DNA from: Nostoc cf. commune SO-36
Lineage (GTDB): Bacteria > Cyanobacteriota > Cyanobacteriia > Cyanobacteriales > Nostocaceae
DNA: 64,000 nucleotides
NCBI RefSeq assembly: GCF_023734775.1
Contig: NZ_AP025732.1
Coordinates: 2,548,501 to 2,612,500 of the forward strand
Direction: 5' to 3'
Shown here: positions 1-10,506 of the stretch, in pieces
Layout: each line of letters begins with the position of its first letter
Position numbering within the stretch: the first letter of the stretch is position 1
Notes under the pieces: generated by a model
The model's database searches: none
What the model was told of the DNA's origin: nothing
Seen by the model: the letters and a program-made list of their open reading frames with translations, nothing else
Position numbers and translations under genes: made by a program

Positions 1-2
1 CC

Positions 3-101
3 AAAGATCATGTGACTCTAACTCCTGCTTTGTTGAAAGGCGATCGCTTGATTAGGCGCGGTAGGGTAATTGAGCCAGCATATTCCTCTGCTAGAGAATA
101 A
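3..101 (+). CDS. C-terminal tail of an upstream gene, possibly GrpE-like
   Basis: An open frame enters from the window edge and stops at TAA 99-101, giving 32 residues ending VIEPAYSSARE. The segment PALLKGDRLIRRGRVIEP resembles in style the end of GrpE-type nucleotide exchange factors, where a short strand reads roughly GDRLLRPARV. It ends 14 bases before the Hsp70-like gene, so the two are probably co-transcribed. An exchange factor beside an Hsp70-like ATPase would make sense. The identity is inferred from a short tail and from context only. Confidence 0.35.
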   Translation, partial: KDHVTLTPALLKGDRLIRRGRVIEPAYSSARE

Positions 102-115
102 TAGACAATAAGGGT

Positions 116-2038
116 ATGGAAATTTTAGAAACAATCGGTTTTGATTTGGGGCACGGTGAAACAGCTGTAGCTAAAGCGATAGTGGAAAGCATCGACCCCC
201 CCCAGATGCTGGAGATTAACAACAAGAAGAACCAAATTACAGCCCTTGGTTGGCATCCTAAACTCGGTTATCTTGTGGGAGAACAAGCATTAATTCAAGC
301 TGGCGTTACCCAACTGACAATTTCATTCAAGCAAAAACCCAACAACGATCCAAAATATCGGGAAACAATTAGCACTTTTGTAGCAACCTACTACCGACTT
401 TTGAAAGAAAGTAAACAACTCGAAGGTGGGGAAGGTAGCTATTTTTACGTAGGTTGCCCTTCAGGATGGTCAGTTAGCGATCGCACCGAATACCAAAAGC
501 TACTTCAAGAAGCTGGTATTCCCCAACTAAATGTTGTACCCGAATCGCGCGCTGCCTTCATGCAAGCCAAAGAAGCCGGGAAACTGGAGTATGACAAACT
601 TGTTGCATCGGTGCTAATTGTCGATATTGGTTCTTCAACCACAGATTTTACTCTGGTTAAGAGCTTAGAAGAGATACCCATAGATTTTGGAAGTAATACT
701 TTAGGTGCATCTCTAATTGACAAAGCTATTTTTGCCCGGACTCTCGCCAACCACGAGCAAAAAGCATTACTCGAAAAAGTATTTAAGGAATATTCGCATC
801 ACCAAGCTCGTTGTGAACTTGCTTGCCGTAAAGCTAAAGAAGATTATTTTTCTAACGAACAGCTATACAGCGATCCTGAATCCTTTGCGCGTGGCTTCGA
901 GTCGATTAACGAACAGATTTATTTTATTCCCCAAGTAAATAAATTGATGATGGAGGAAATTTTAAACCAACCCTTACCCGAACTGGGACATCAGAGTTGG
1001 GTGCGATCGTTTACCGACTCTTTAACCGAGGCGAAAGAAAAGCTAGAAAAACTTGGAATCGTGCCGAAACTTTTGCTGATGACTGGTGGTGCATCTCGCA
1101 TGAAGTTTACGCACTTGCTTTGTCAAGAAATGTTTCCCGAACCAGAAACGCTACTTCGCCCCGATCCAGAACCGGAACGGTGCATTGCACTGGGATTAGC
1201 ACGAGTAGGGCGATGGGATCTGCGTGCTGCTGCTTTTAAGGAAGAAGTCAACAAACTATTTACCTCGAACAAGCTCAAAGATTTGATTAAGAGGCATATC
1301 CCGGAGTTAATCGAATCATTAACTAAGCCTTTGACAGACGGCTTAATTGTCAATGCAGTTAAACTAGCTTTAAAAGATTGGCAAAAAAACAAAATACGGA
1401 CTTTAGCCGATTTGGAAACATCTTTAATCAGTCGTGCAGAACAGTGGCTTAAAAGCGAATGCGCTGTGCAGATAATTAATCATCAATGCGCTTATTGGTT
1501 TAGCAATAAAATCCAACCCGATTTAGCCGCACAAACCGATCCAATCTGTCGAAAGTTTCAGATACCTAGAAGCAGCTTAAGGTTCCAAGATAGCATTGAC
1601 CCAAATTTTGTTAACCCAGAGCTACGAATTGGAGATGCTATTCTGGCTGAGACAGTGGGCTTTATTGTCAATGTAGTAATTGGTGGAGGCACTGTAGCTA
1701 GCATCATCACTCTCATACTAACGGGACATTTAACCTGGCCGATTGCCTTAGTATATGGAGCTTCGGTGATGGCAGCAGGAATGGAACTAAATCGCAAGAG
1801 TGTTCAAGAAGTAATCAAGACGAATGTAGATGTACCTAGTTGGGTTCGTTCTAGTTTTTTGAGTGACAAAAAAATCGAGGAGATGTGTGAGCAAATAAAG
1901 CCTGAGTTAGAGAAAGTTCTTCAAGAACAACTGACAGCAGACCAAGAGGCTTTTGATAAATTAATTAGTAAAGTTGAGCAAGGGCTTCAAAAAACCCTTT
2001 CTACTAAAGTTCAATCTTGTATAATTCTGATCCAATAG
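116..2038 (+). CDS. Hsp70-like actin-fold ATPase with a C-terminal membrane segment
   Basis: This 640-residue protein has an actin/Hsp70-type nucleotide-binding fold. Phosphate-1 motif IGFDLGHGETA lies near residue 7, phosphate-2 motif VDIGSSTTDFT near 168, and the adenosine loop LLMTGGASRMKF near 320. The usual DnaK substrate-binding domain is not recognisable. The second half is helical and charged, with a Gly-rich hydrophobic stretch at about 511-560 that could form a membrane hairpin, followed by an amphipathic helical tail. Nucleotide binding is well supported, but a chaperone role is not. Cyanobacteria carry divergent Hsp70 family proteins of this length beside GrpE-like genes. The ATG at 116 follows the preceding stop closely. 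Confidence 0.75.
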   Translation: MEILETIGFDLGHGETAVAKAIVESIDPPQMLEINNKKNQITALGWHPKLGYLVGEQALIQAGVTQLTISFKQKPNNDPKYRETISTFVATYYRLLKESKQLEGGEGSYFYVGCPSGWSVSDRTEYQKLLQEAGIPQLNVVPESRAAFMQAKEAGKLEYDKLVASVLIVDIGSSTTDFTLVKSLEEIPIDFGSNTLGASLIDKAIFARTLANHEQKALLEKVFKEYSHHQARCELACRKAKEDYFSNEQLYSDPESFARGFESINEQIYFIPQVNKLMMEEILNQPLPELGHQSWVRSFTDSLTEAKEKLEKLGIVPKLLLMTGGASRMKFTHLLCQEMFPEPETLLRPDPEPERCIALGLARVGRWDLRAAAFKEEVNKLFTSNKLKDLIKRHIPELIESLTKPLTDGLIVNAVKLALKDWQKNKIRTLADLETSLISRAEQWLKSECAVQIINHQCAYWFSNKIQPDLAAQTDPICRKFQIPRSSLRFQDSIDPNFVNPELRIGDAILAETVGFIVNVVIGGGTVASIITLILTGHLTWPIALVYGASVMAAGMELNRKSVQEVIKTNVDVPSWVRSSFLSDKKIEEMCEQIKPELEKVLQEQLTADQEAFDKLISKVEQGLQKTLSTKVQSCIILIQ

Positions 2039-2065
2039 CGGTAAATATAGTTTTTATAATCTCAG

Positions 2066-2130
2066 CGCTCTCTGCGTCTCTGCGGTTTGGAATTTATTTA
2101 ACCGCAGAGGCACAGAGAACACAGAGAGAA
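2066..2130. repeat. Intergenic inverted repeat of the 'CTCTGCG' family
   Basis: Two arms, CTCTCTGCGTCTCTGCGGTT and the complementary AACCGCAGAGGCACAGAGA, flank an AT-rich loop. Related single arms occur at 14760-14800, 35041-35075, 46921-46955, 47040-47070 and 62540-62570. This is a dispersed intergenic repeat; the hairpin could also end transcription of the Hsp70-like gene. The rest of the spacer to 2321 shows nothing else. Confidence 0.6.
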
Positions 2131-2321
2131 GAGATTAAAGAAGAAGCTATAGACTAAAATTTCGGGCATTTGTTGGGTTTCACTTCGTACTACTGTGGGG
2201 AAGCAAGCTACAACTTAACTACAATTATCCTTAATTGAACCGGATTGTTTTATAACAAAAAAAAGAGGTTAACTTAGAAACACAAGTCAGTGGCTTAAAT
2301 ATATAAATTACTTAAAAGTCA

Positions 2322-3146
2322 ATGATTCAAACAATAATTGCTTTTCTGATAATTGGGCTAATTCTCACAGGTATTTTAATCAATCCTGTTTTAGTAAAAA
2401 GGCGAAGAAAGCGTCTTAAACACCGTTCTTTTCCCCTACTATGGAATGCGATTATTGAGAATAATCTTCCTATTTATCTCTGTCTCTCTACCGATGAAAT
2501 AAGACGACTTCAAGGACATATTCAAGTATTCTTAGCAGAAAAGCAATTTATTGGCTGTAGAGGATTACAGGTAACGGAGGAAATGAAACTGACTCTTGCT
2601 GCGATCGCCTGTTTACTCCTATTAAATGAACGTGGGCAATACTTCCCCAGACTTCGTTCAATTTTAGTCTATCCTAATGCTTATTTTGTTCAAGAAACGA
2701 CTTCTATCGGAAAATATGTTGTTGAAGAAAGGCGTGTGGCAAGACTGGGTGAATCGTGGACAAATGACCAAGTAGTGCTGTCTTGGGAACAGGTGAAACA
2801 AGACATTAATAACTGGGAAGATGGACGTAATGTTGTGCTTCATGAATTCGCCCATCAGTTAGATCAAGAAGATGGCAAAGCTGAAGGAGTTCCTATACTG
2901 CAAAGTAGCTCAGACTATACTATATGGGCGAAGGTGATGACAGAAGAATATCAGCAACTTTGTCATGATGTTCTACACGGTGTAAAGACGGTAATGGATA
3001 GCTATGGTGCAACGAATCCCGCAGAATTTTTTGCCGTAGCGACTGAGACATTCTTTGAGAAACCGCACCAATTGTTGTCTAAGCATCCGGCACTTTATGA
3101 GCAACTGCAACGTTACTATCAATTAGATCCTGTGCAATGGACTTAA
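2322..3146 (+). CDS. mtfA: MtfA-type zinc metallopeptidase (M90 family)
   Basis: The protein has 274 residues. An N-terminal membrane anchor (AFLIIGLILTGILINPVLV) is followed by a basic stretch and then the M90/MtfA domain. The zinc motif HEFAHQLDQ lies near residue 174, with a downstream Glu in ATETFFEKPHQL that is typical of the third ligand region. In E. coli MtfA is a cytosolic aminopeptidase that also binds the repressor Mlc. Cyanobacterial relatives usually have this N-terminal anchor, so the enzyme is probably membrane-tethered; its substrate is unknown. The gene converges with the RTX gene on the other strand. Confidence 0.85.
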   Translation: MIQTIIAFLIIGLILTGILINPVLVKRRRKRLKHRSFPLLWNAIIENNLPIYLCLSTDEIRRLQGHIQVFLAEKQFIGCRGLQVTEEMKLTLAAIACLLLLNERGQYFPRLRSILVYPNAYFVQETTSIGKYVVEERRVARLGESWTNDQVVLSWEQVKQDINNWEDGRNVVLHEFAHQLDQEDGKAEGVPILQSSSDYTIWAKVMTEEYQQLCHDVLHGVKTVMDSYGATNPAEFFAVATETFFEKPHQLLSKHPALYEQLQRYYQLDPVQWT

Positions 3147-3251
3147 ACTACAGCTAATTGTAAGTTAGGTTAATCGCATCAAGCTAGAAACCTGGGGCTA
3201 CACAAACAAAGTTTACCAACCTGGACTAAATTTAAATTACAAAATAGTAGA

Positions 3252-3273
3252 GGCACAATAAACATATTGTGCC
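3252..3273. terminator. Hairpin between convergent genes
   Basis: A 9-bp stem (GGCACAATA at 3252-3260 and TATTGTGCC at 3265-3273) encloses a 4-base loop between the convergent mtfA and RTX genes. It resembles other AGGGGCAC-type palindromes in this window. It may act as a terminator, although no long T run follows. Confidence 0.4.
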
Positions 3274-3360
3274 CCTATGAATGTAATCTGTTTAATTGAA
3301 AACCGTTTTGAAAGTGGATTTATGTTTAGATTACACTTCCACTCAGTTGACCCGACCCAA

Positions 3361-6300
3361 CTATGCTTGAATGATGAAGTCGGAGGCAGTAAGAGTAGGC
3401 GCACCAGTAAGTTGTGCAAATTGACCGCCACTGCCGAAACCAGCAGCACTACCATTTTGATTGTATAGTAACTGCCCAGTCATAGAGTCATAAACAATTA
3501 CTGCATTACTAAGTGCCCCTAAGCTGGTGATTTGAAAATTATTGGCGTTACTAAAACCTGTTCCCACAACAGAAGTAATAGCACTAAAGGTAGTCTTATC
3601 CAGAAGAATCTTGTCACCTTGAGAGTGATTGAAGTCAGCGATGGTATCAATACCGATAACAGCGCTATTAAAGGCAGAATTAGTGTCGAAAAGGAAAGAG
3701 TCTGCACCCATACCACCCACAAGAGTATCATTGCCTGGGCCACCAATGAGAAGATCATTGCCGCTACCACCCCGTAACAGGTCGTTACCACCGCTGCCAT
3801 TGATGGTGTCATTACCCCCTTGACCATTAATTACATCGTCGGAATCGTAAAAACCGCTAATGTTATTGTTCAAGTTATTGAGGAAGGTGACGGTGTTTTT
3901 GTTGGAAATATACGTTTGAGTAGAGTTAGCATTAATCACATCAAAGCTTTTGGTAACATTAGCTTCTCCGTCAAATACGATATTACCGATGGCGGGTCTT
4001 GTTGTCGATGCAGCTAAGTTTTCTAGGTTTTCTAAGTTAAAGTTTTGCAGAGTGACTTTGGTATTACCCACTTTTTCAAAAGAGACTTCTAAATTGTTGC
4101 CATTTTGAGTTAATTGCAGATTATTTGCAGTCAAGTCAGTCCCAATAAATTGCAAGGTGTCTATTTTGGCAATCACCGCAGCCGAAGGGTTTGAGCTAGT
4201 ACCTACACCACCAAAGTTGGCGATACTGTAATTGCCATCGCCTCGTCGAATAGTAAAGGTGTCGTTGTTGTCAGTGCCATTAAGAACTTGGATTGCCGAA
4301 GTAGGAGCGGGTTTAAGTGTACCACTGATAGCAAAGTCAAAGAGGCTTTCATTACTATCGTTGTTGCTTAAAATCAGAGTGCCACCATAGGTGCCTGGTG
4401 TAGTGGCGTTGAGTGCCACTGATATGGTGGTAAAAGTATTAGCAGCAACACTCGTCGGCAGAGTTCCCAGCAAGCTAAATCCGTTAGGAAGTTTGAGATT
4501 ACTCAGGTTGAGTGGGGCTGTACCAGTGTTCTTGATAGTAAAGGTTTTGGTTGGCGTGTCACCGACAGTGGTATTGCCAAAGTTAATAGCAGTAGTGCTG
4601 CCATCTGCAATGTCAACTGTGTCATTGAGAACTTGAATTTCTGGAGCCGTAACTATACCACTAATAGCAAAGTCAAAGGGGCTTTCATCACTATCGTTGT
4701 TGCCTAAAATCAGAGTGCCACCATAAGTACCTGGTGTAGTGCTGCTGAGTGCCACTGATATGGTGGTGGAAGCCTTAGCAGCCACACTCGTCGGTAGAGT
4801 TCCTACCAAACTAAATCCGTCAGGAAGTTTAAGATTACTCAGGTTGAGTGCGGCTGTACCAGTGTTGTTGATGGTAAAGGTTTTGGTCAGCGTATTACCA
4901 ACAATGGTTTCACCAAACTTAATAGCATTAGTGCTGCCATCGGCAATGTTAACTGTGCCATTAAGAACTTGAATTTCTGGAGCAGGAACAGGTTTAAGCG
5001 TACCAGTAATAGCAAAGTCAAAGGGGCCTTCATCACTATCGTTGTTGCCTAAAATCAGAGTGCCACCATAGGTGCCTGGTGTAGTTGCATTGAGTGCCAC
5101 TGATATGGTGGTGGAAGCGTTGACTGCCACACTCGTCGGTAAAGTTCCTACCAAACTAAATCCGTCAGGAAGTTTAAGATTGGTCAGGTTGAGTGCAGCT
5201 GTACCAGTGTTCTTGATGGTAAAGGTTTTAGTCAGTGTGTTACCGACAATGACACTGCCAAAGTTAATAGTATTAGTGCTGCCATCTGTAACGTTAACTG
5301 TGCCATTGAGAACTTGAATTTCTGGAGTAGGAACGGGTTTAACTGTGCCACTAATAACAAAGTTAAAGGGGCCTTCATTACTATCATTGTTGTTTAAACT
5401 GAGGCTGCCACTATAAGTGCCGACTGTAGCAGCATTGAGTGCCACTGATATGGTGGTAGAAGTATTAGGAGCCACACTCGTCGGAAGGGTTCCGACTAAA
5501 CTAAATCCGTTGGGAAGTTGAAGATTACTCAGATTGAGTGTGGCTATACCAGTGTTTTTGATGGTAAAAGTTTTGGTCAGGGTATTACCAACAATGATGT
5601 CGCCAAAGTTAATAGGAGTAATGCTGCCATCAAAAATGTCAACTGTGCCATTGAGAACTTGAATTTCCGGGGTGGCAATGTTGCTACGGGGAGCTTCATA
5701 AGCACCAATATCAATCAATGCAGAGCCATTGCCATCACCATCGAGGGGAATATTCCTACTGATGCCATTGAAAAGATCGGAACCAGTATCGATAGCACCA
5801 CTTCCAAGTTTGAGCGCAAAATTCTTTTTAGCCGCATCAACAAATTGCGGATCTTTACCGAGAATATTATGTAACTCTGCGGCTTTTAGATCATCTGAAG
5901 CTTGGAATATATTCGAGTTATAAACAAGGTTATGATCAAAAGTTACATTTGTGGCATATTTGATGAGATTGGCATTTTGATTGTCGCTTGCATATAAAAT
6001 GTTGTTGTAGACACGTACATTTTCTGAATAAGTAACAGCAATTTCTCCAGAATTTGTCAGAACACGAGCATTTTTGTAAGCCGTGTTGTTAACAATATCA
6101 GCATTTTTTGACTTGAAAGCATGAATGCCTGAGCCTCCATTGTTATAAGTTACGTTATTCGCTATTAATGCCTTCCCGCTATAGACTTCACCCCCTTTAG
6201 CTTTAATAGTAGTATCAAGCATAAGACCATGCCCTTCACTAATGTTCCCTGTCTCCCAGACGGGAACTAAATTTTTATTATCATAAACAATGTTGTCTCG

Positions 6301-6927
6301 ATAAATTATCCTGTAATCAGTAGTGTTGTCATCAAAATTAAAACTGCGGAGAGTAGTAATTCCCTGATTACCGTAAGCAGAATACCAGGCGTTTCCAGAT
6401 ACAATATTTTTTTCAACAGTGATGTAGTCTGAGTCGTTAAATCCAATACCTCCACCTGGGAAATTGCGAACTGTATTACCCGTGATGACAATGTGATGAC
6501 TATTAGTGCCACCTTGTTCCCCTATTTTCACTGTTTTTACATCAATTCCATTGGCACGGGTAATAGGATTGTTCGGGTTATCTTTTTCTTGTAAGGCATA
6601 TTCTAAAGTGATCTTATCCCGACCTCCCTCTAGATCAAGTCCTTCAATCCGCACATAAGATGAACTGAATATATTAATGCCATCTCCTGTTGTTTTTATC
6701 TTAGGCGTATGCCCTGGATAAGCTTTTATTGTTGTCCAATTATCTGGTGAGCCGTTTTTGTTAAAAAGCGTAGCCCCTTTGTCATAAGTTCCGTTCATGA
6801 CGTAGAGTGTGTCACCGGTTTTCATCTCATATACAGCTCTGCCCAAGGAGCGAAAGGCGTTTTCTTCATTTGAGCCATCATTTTGATCATTGCCTGTTCC
6901 AGAAACGTAATATGTTGTGCCAGCCAT
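3361..6927 (-). CDS. Secreted or surface protein: beta-helix, anchor-D repeats, RTX
   Basis: This 1188-residue mosaic has three parts. Residues 1 to about 415 form a right-handed parallel beta-helix (DUF1565/pectate-lyase-like, opening GTTYYVSGTGNDQNDG). Residues about 419-870 hold four choice-of-anchor-D/ASPM-SPD-2-Hydin-like units of about 114 residues, each with TPEIQVLNGTV...FGxxxVGNTLTKTFTIKNTGTA...GFSLVGTLPTSVA. Residues about 1030-1080 hold RTX calcium-binding nonapeptides (GGNDTINGSGGNDLLRGGSG). No Sec signal is visible, which fits type I export through a C-terminal signal. It could be a polysaccharide lyase, an adhesin or an S-layer-like protein; the substrate cannot be told. The gene is monocistronic and converges with mtfA. 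Confidence 0.85.
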   Translation of the reverse strand: MAGTTYYVSGTGNDQNDGSNEENAFRSLGRAVYEMKTGDTLYVMNGTYDKGATLFNKNGSPDNWTTIKAYPGHTPKIKTTGDGINIFSSSYVRIEGLDLEGGRDKITLEYALQEKDNPNNPITRANGIDVKTVKIGEQGGTNSHHIVITGNTVRNFPGGGIGFNDSDYITVEKNIVSGNAWYSAYGNQGITTLRSFNFDDNTTDYRIIYRDNIVYDNKNLVPVWETGNISEGHGLMLDTTIKAKGGEVYSGKALIANNVTYNNGGSGIHAFKSKNADIVNNTAYKNARVLTNSGEIAVTYSENVRVYNNILYASDNQNANLIKYATNVTFDHNLVYNSNIFQASDDLKAAELHNILGKDPQFVDAAKKNFALKLGSGAIDTGSDLFNGISRNIPLDGDGNGSALIDIGAYEAPRSNIATPEIQVLNGTVDIFDGSITPINFGDIIVGNTLTKTFTIKNTGIATLNLSNLQLPNGFSLVGTLPTSVAPNTSTTISVALNAATVGTYSGSLSLNNNDSNEGPFNFVISGTVKPVPTPEIQVLNGTVNVTDGSTNTINFGSVIVGNTLTKTFTIKNTGTAALNLTNLKLPDGFSLVGTLPTSVAVNASTTISVALNATTPGTYGGTLILGNNDSDEGPFDFAITGTLKPVPAPEIQVLNGTVNIADGSTNAIKFGETIVGNTLTKTFTINNTGTAALNLSNLKLPDGFSLVGTLPTSVAAKASTTISVALSSTTPGTYGGTLILGNNDSDESPFDFAISGIVTAPEIQVLNDTVDIADGSTTAINFGNTTVGDTPTKTFTIKNTGTAPLNLSNLKLPNGFSLLGTLPTSVAANTFTTISVALNATTPGTYGGTLILSNNDSNESLFDFAISGTLKPAPTSAIQVLNGTDNNDTFTIRRGDGNYSIANFGGVGTSSNPSAAVIAKIDTLQFIGTDLTANNLQLTQNGNNLEVSFEKVGNTKVTLQNFNLENLENLAASTTRPAIGNIVFDGEANVTKSFDVINANSTQTYISNKNTVTFLNNLNNNISGFYDSDDVINGQGGNDTINGSGGNDLLRGGSGNDLLIGGPGNDTLVGGMGADSFLFDTNSAFNSAVIGIDTIADFNHSQGDKILLDKTTFSAITSVVGTGFSNANNFQITSLGALSNAVIVYDSMTGQLLYNQNGSAAGFGSGGQFAQLTGAPTLTASDFIIQA

Positions 6928-7994
6928 AGATTTACTCCGAATGTGTGTAAGGGGAATTAGTAGTACACCTCAGCAACTTTTTTCAATTGCTAAGTAGTTA
7001 TTTGAATGGGTTATCTATCTGAACTGTTTAAGACAGTCACAGTCGTCCATCGCGATTTCAAATCGCGTCAGTTATAGAAACACTGTTGTCAAACTGAAAA
7101 AATTTTCTGCTGTTAACCGTTGATGGTTAAATCAGGCGTATCGATACCGTCAATCGTTAGGATTTTGTTGAAGACGATCGCACGATTAGCGCATAGATGC
7201 TTCATCTACAGGCTTGTTATGAGACATCGATTAGCTTTCTCTGGATGAAGTCAAAGTGAATTGCAACTTCATCTGTGGCAGCTGCGTAGACATAGCCCGT
7301 CGTAGACATCGCTGCTCTTTACAAACCAGCTTTAACATCTGCTATATTCAATACGGTGATCATATTTGGCATAAAATTCCTCTGAACTTTATCTGTTGTT
7401 TTAAGTCAGGAGGTTGCCAAATTGGTATAGTAAAATGCACCCTTAGCTGATAAGTGGGGACTTAAAGTTACAGTAGTCAAAGTTAAATTGGTTGAAACTT
7501 TAGTAGATTCACCTCTTTACTTGAGGGAACTAATGTAACAACTTAGTCGAACCTGCTCTAATCGCTGTAACTGAGCCTTGTGAACTTAATTAAAACTAAC
7601 CTTTACAAATAGCACTTGATATCAGTGAATGCCCTGAATCTTGTAAGTTTTTTTACAACAAAATCAAAAACACTATGGAAGTGTCGTGGTAAAGTCCTGT
7701 TGATTTCTAGAGTGACATGGGGATAGAAAGCCCTTTGTGCAAGGATTTGATGAAGTCTCTCTAAATATTTTTAAAGAAGCTATGTCTTCTCTGCGAGACG
7801 CTACACTTAGCTTGCTTAAGGTAGAGCAATTCACGCCGGAATCTTGGAGATAGTTTGCTTTGATATAGGAATCGTATTTGATTTTTGAAATTATCTGCGT
7901 AGGCGGGGAGTAGGGAATTAGGCTTTTCAGTCTCAGTATGTTTTCAGAAATCAAATCGGAGTCCTATAGTACTAACTTATTAATCTTCATAAAT
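6928..7994. other. Long spacer with repeats, no supported gene
   Basis: This 1.07-kb region carries the promoters of the divergent RTX and thiD genes. It contains a palindrome CGCGATTTCAAATCGCG (7049-7065), a short dispersed repeat TAGCCCGTCGTAGACATCGC (7293-7312) and another SDR-like stretch at 7783-7815 (TCTCTGCGAGACGCTAC). Open frames here, such as 7673-7954 on the minus strand, run through SDR sequence and look non-coding. No tRNA or known small RNA was recognised. Confidence 0.5.
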
Positions 7995-8828
7995 ATGAAC
8001 ACTGAAATAAACTCCCGAATACCTGTTGCTTTAACCATTGCTGGTTCAGATAGCGGTGGCGGTGCAGGAATTCAAGCTGATTTACGCACCTTTGCTTTTC
8101 ACTGTGTCCACGGTACTAGCGCTATAACCTGCGTCACGGCACAAAACACTCTAGAAGTAAGGAGAGTTGATGCCATGCCAACAGAGGCTGTTGTGGCGCA
8201 AATTCAGGCAGTAGTTGAGGATATTGGCGTACAAGCTGCCAAAACGGGAATGTTGCTCAATCAAGAAATTATTTTTGCTGTTGCCCAGCAAGTTGAAGCT
8301 TTACAAATCGAGAATTTAGTCGTTGATCCGGTAATGGTGTCACGTAGGGGGGCGCAATTGATTGATGATGATGCTGTAAAGACTCTGTGCCATGATCTAA
8401 TTCCTAAGGCGGTTATAATCACGCCTAATCGCTACGAAGCCCAGATTTTGAGTGGTTTACAAATTAATTCCTTGGAGGATATGCAAGCTGCTGCTGAAAT
8501 TATTCACAAGACTTTAAGAACGAAAGCTGTTTTAGTCAAGGGCGGAGGTATGCAGGGGAATTTGCGTGGTGTTGATATCTGGTTTGATGGGAACAAGTTG
8601 GAAGTTTTGACTTGCCAGCAAGTAGAAACAAAAAATACCCACGGTACTGGTTGTACACTATCGGCTGCGATCGCTGCTAATCTGGCTAAGGGAAAAGACT
8701 TGTGGCAGGCAGTGCAACAGGCAAAAGACTATGTTACTACTGCACTCAGTTACGCCCTGGATATTGGCGAAGGGCAAGGCCCTGTGGGGCATTTCTTCCC
8801 ATTGTGGCGGCTGGGAAATGGGGACTAG
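7995..8828 (+). CDS. thiD: Hydroxymethylpyrimidine/phosphomethylpyrimidine kinase
   Basis: ThiD phosphorylates HMP and HMP-P to HMP-PP for thiamine synthesis. The protein has 277 residues when started at ATG 7995 (MNTEINSRIPVALTIAGSDS); an in-frame ATG at 7938 would add 19 non-homologous residues. The ribokinase-fold signatures are AGSDSGGGAGIQADL near the start, VVDPVMVSRRG in the middle, and the anion-hole motif KNTHGTGCTLSAAIAANL near the end. It is a standalone ThiD without ThiE. No TPP riboswitch was recognised upstream. Confidence 0.93.
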   Translation: MNTEINSRIPVALTIAGSDSGGGAGIQADLRTFAFHCVHGTSAITCVTAQNTLEVRRVDAMPTEAVVAQIQAVVEDIGVQAAKTGMLLNQEIIFAVAQQVEALQIENLVVDPVMVSRRGAQLIDDDAVKTLCHDLIPKAVIITPNRYEAQILSGLQINSLEDMQAAAEIIHKTLRTKAVLVKGGGMQGNLRGVDIWFDGNKLEVLTCQQVETKNTHGTGCTLSAAIAANLAKGKDLWQAVQQAKDYVTTALSYALDIGEGQGPVGHFFPLWRLGNGD

Positions 8829-9038
8829 GGAAAAGTTTTCTTAGTACCCAATTCCCAATACAACTCTTGGAGAGGCTGTGCCAACGACTTTGCTCAGTAC
8901 AAATGCTCTACACCCAAATAATAAATTTTTGCCCTTTGGATATTTTTCTATTATTCTTGGGCATAGTTTCAGGGGTGACTATCTCTGTTAGCATCTCTGT
9001 ACGATCTAATTACCTTGATTTTTAATACCAAGCCCCTG

Positions 9039-9647
9039 ATGCGAACAACCATAGGTTCTGTTCACAGTAATTCGTCAGCACCGACTACTCAAGCCTATCC
9101 TCCCTCTGTACCACTATCTGTATACAGGGAATTGTCAACAGAGTTGCAAGCAGCACAGGTGAGGCTAAATGCACTCACCACCCAAAATCAGCAACTAGCA
9201 CAAGAAAATCAACTATTACGTCAAGAAATTACTAAAGTCGTTGAGTCTTTTTCTCACTTGCAAAATTTTGTAGATTCCCAGGCTACATTTAATTATCATC
9301 AAGCTACCCAAGCTACTAGCGAGGTTAGAGTTACCGCCAAACAACCAGTCACACAAGCGCGTCCACGTCAGCAGGTTTCTCGTTCACATCCATCCGTTGT
9401 ACCCAAAACCCCACCCGAAAAAAGCCGCCGTCAAGGCTTTTCTACGCCTGCAATGGAAATGAATTTCTCAATACCAGAACCAGTTTTTATAGAAGAGCAA
9501 CAAGTAAGTTATTATTCCACTACTGAGCCAGACGCTAAGGGAATCAATGGCTGGTGGTTAATTATCACCATCTTGTTAATCATGCTGACTGCCTTTAGTG
9601 CTGGATATTTCGTTGTGCGTCCCTTGTTTGAACATCAGAAACGTTAA
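9039..9647 (+). CDS. Coiled-coil membrane protein of unknown function
   Basis: The protein has 202 residues from ATG 9039; an upstream TTG at 9015 is less likely. A predicted coiled coil (about residues 30-75, rich in LQAAQVRLNALTTQNQQLAQ) is followed by a Pro/Gln/Ser-rich linker and one C-terminal membrane helix (WWLIITILLIMLTAFSAGYF) with a short basic tail. This looks like a tail-anchored protein with its coiled coil in the cytoplasm. It lies upstream of glnB but is separated from it by 350 bases. I do not recognise a family. Confidence 0.6.
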   Translation: MRTTIGSVHSNSSAPTTQAYPPSVPLSVYRELSTELQAAQVRLNALTTQNQQLAQENQLLRQEITKVVESFSHLQNFVDSQATFNYHQATQATSEVRVTAKQPVTQARPRQQVSRSHPSVVPKTPPEKSRRQGFSTPAMEMNFSIPEPVFIEEQQVSYYSTTEPDAKGINGWWLIITILLIMLTAFSAGYFVVRPLFEHQKR

Positions 9648-10337
<690 letters not shown>

Positions 10338-10415
10338 AAAAGTTATTAGCTAAAAGTTATGAGTTGTAAGTCAGGACTAATGAATGAAGATTTAGCAGAA
10401 TTCAAAAATCCTAAC

Positions 10416-10474
10416 AGACGCGATTAATCGCGTCTCTACTCTTAACTTTTCTACAGACGCGATTAATCGCGTCT
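10416..10474. repeat. Two copies of a 20-bp palindromic repeat
   Basis: AGACGCGATTAATCGCGTCT occurs at 10416-10435 and 10455-10474. Other copies or variants lie at 19394, 28051, 52410, 53627 and 45652. Each is a self-complementary dispersed repeat. Here the pair may end glnB transcription. Confidence 0.75.
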
Positions 10475-10506
10475 CTTAATTCTCTCCAGTTGCGGAAGTA
10501 AAGCTT

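Noticed and set aside
4391..5317. Three plus-strand ORFs of about 80 residues
   Set aside because: They are antisense shadows of the anchor-D repeats in the RTX gene.
7673..7954. Minus-strand 93-residue ORF upstream of thiD
   Set aside because: It runs through an SDR and shows no family signature or good start.
7938..7994. Longer thiD start at 7938
   Set aside because: The added 19 residues are not ThiD-like; ATG 7995 gives the expected N-terminus.
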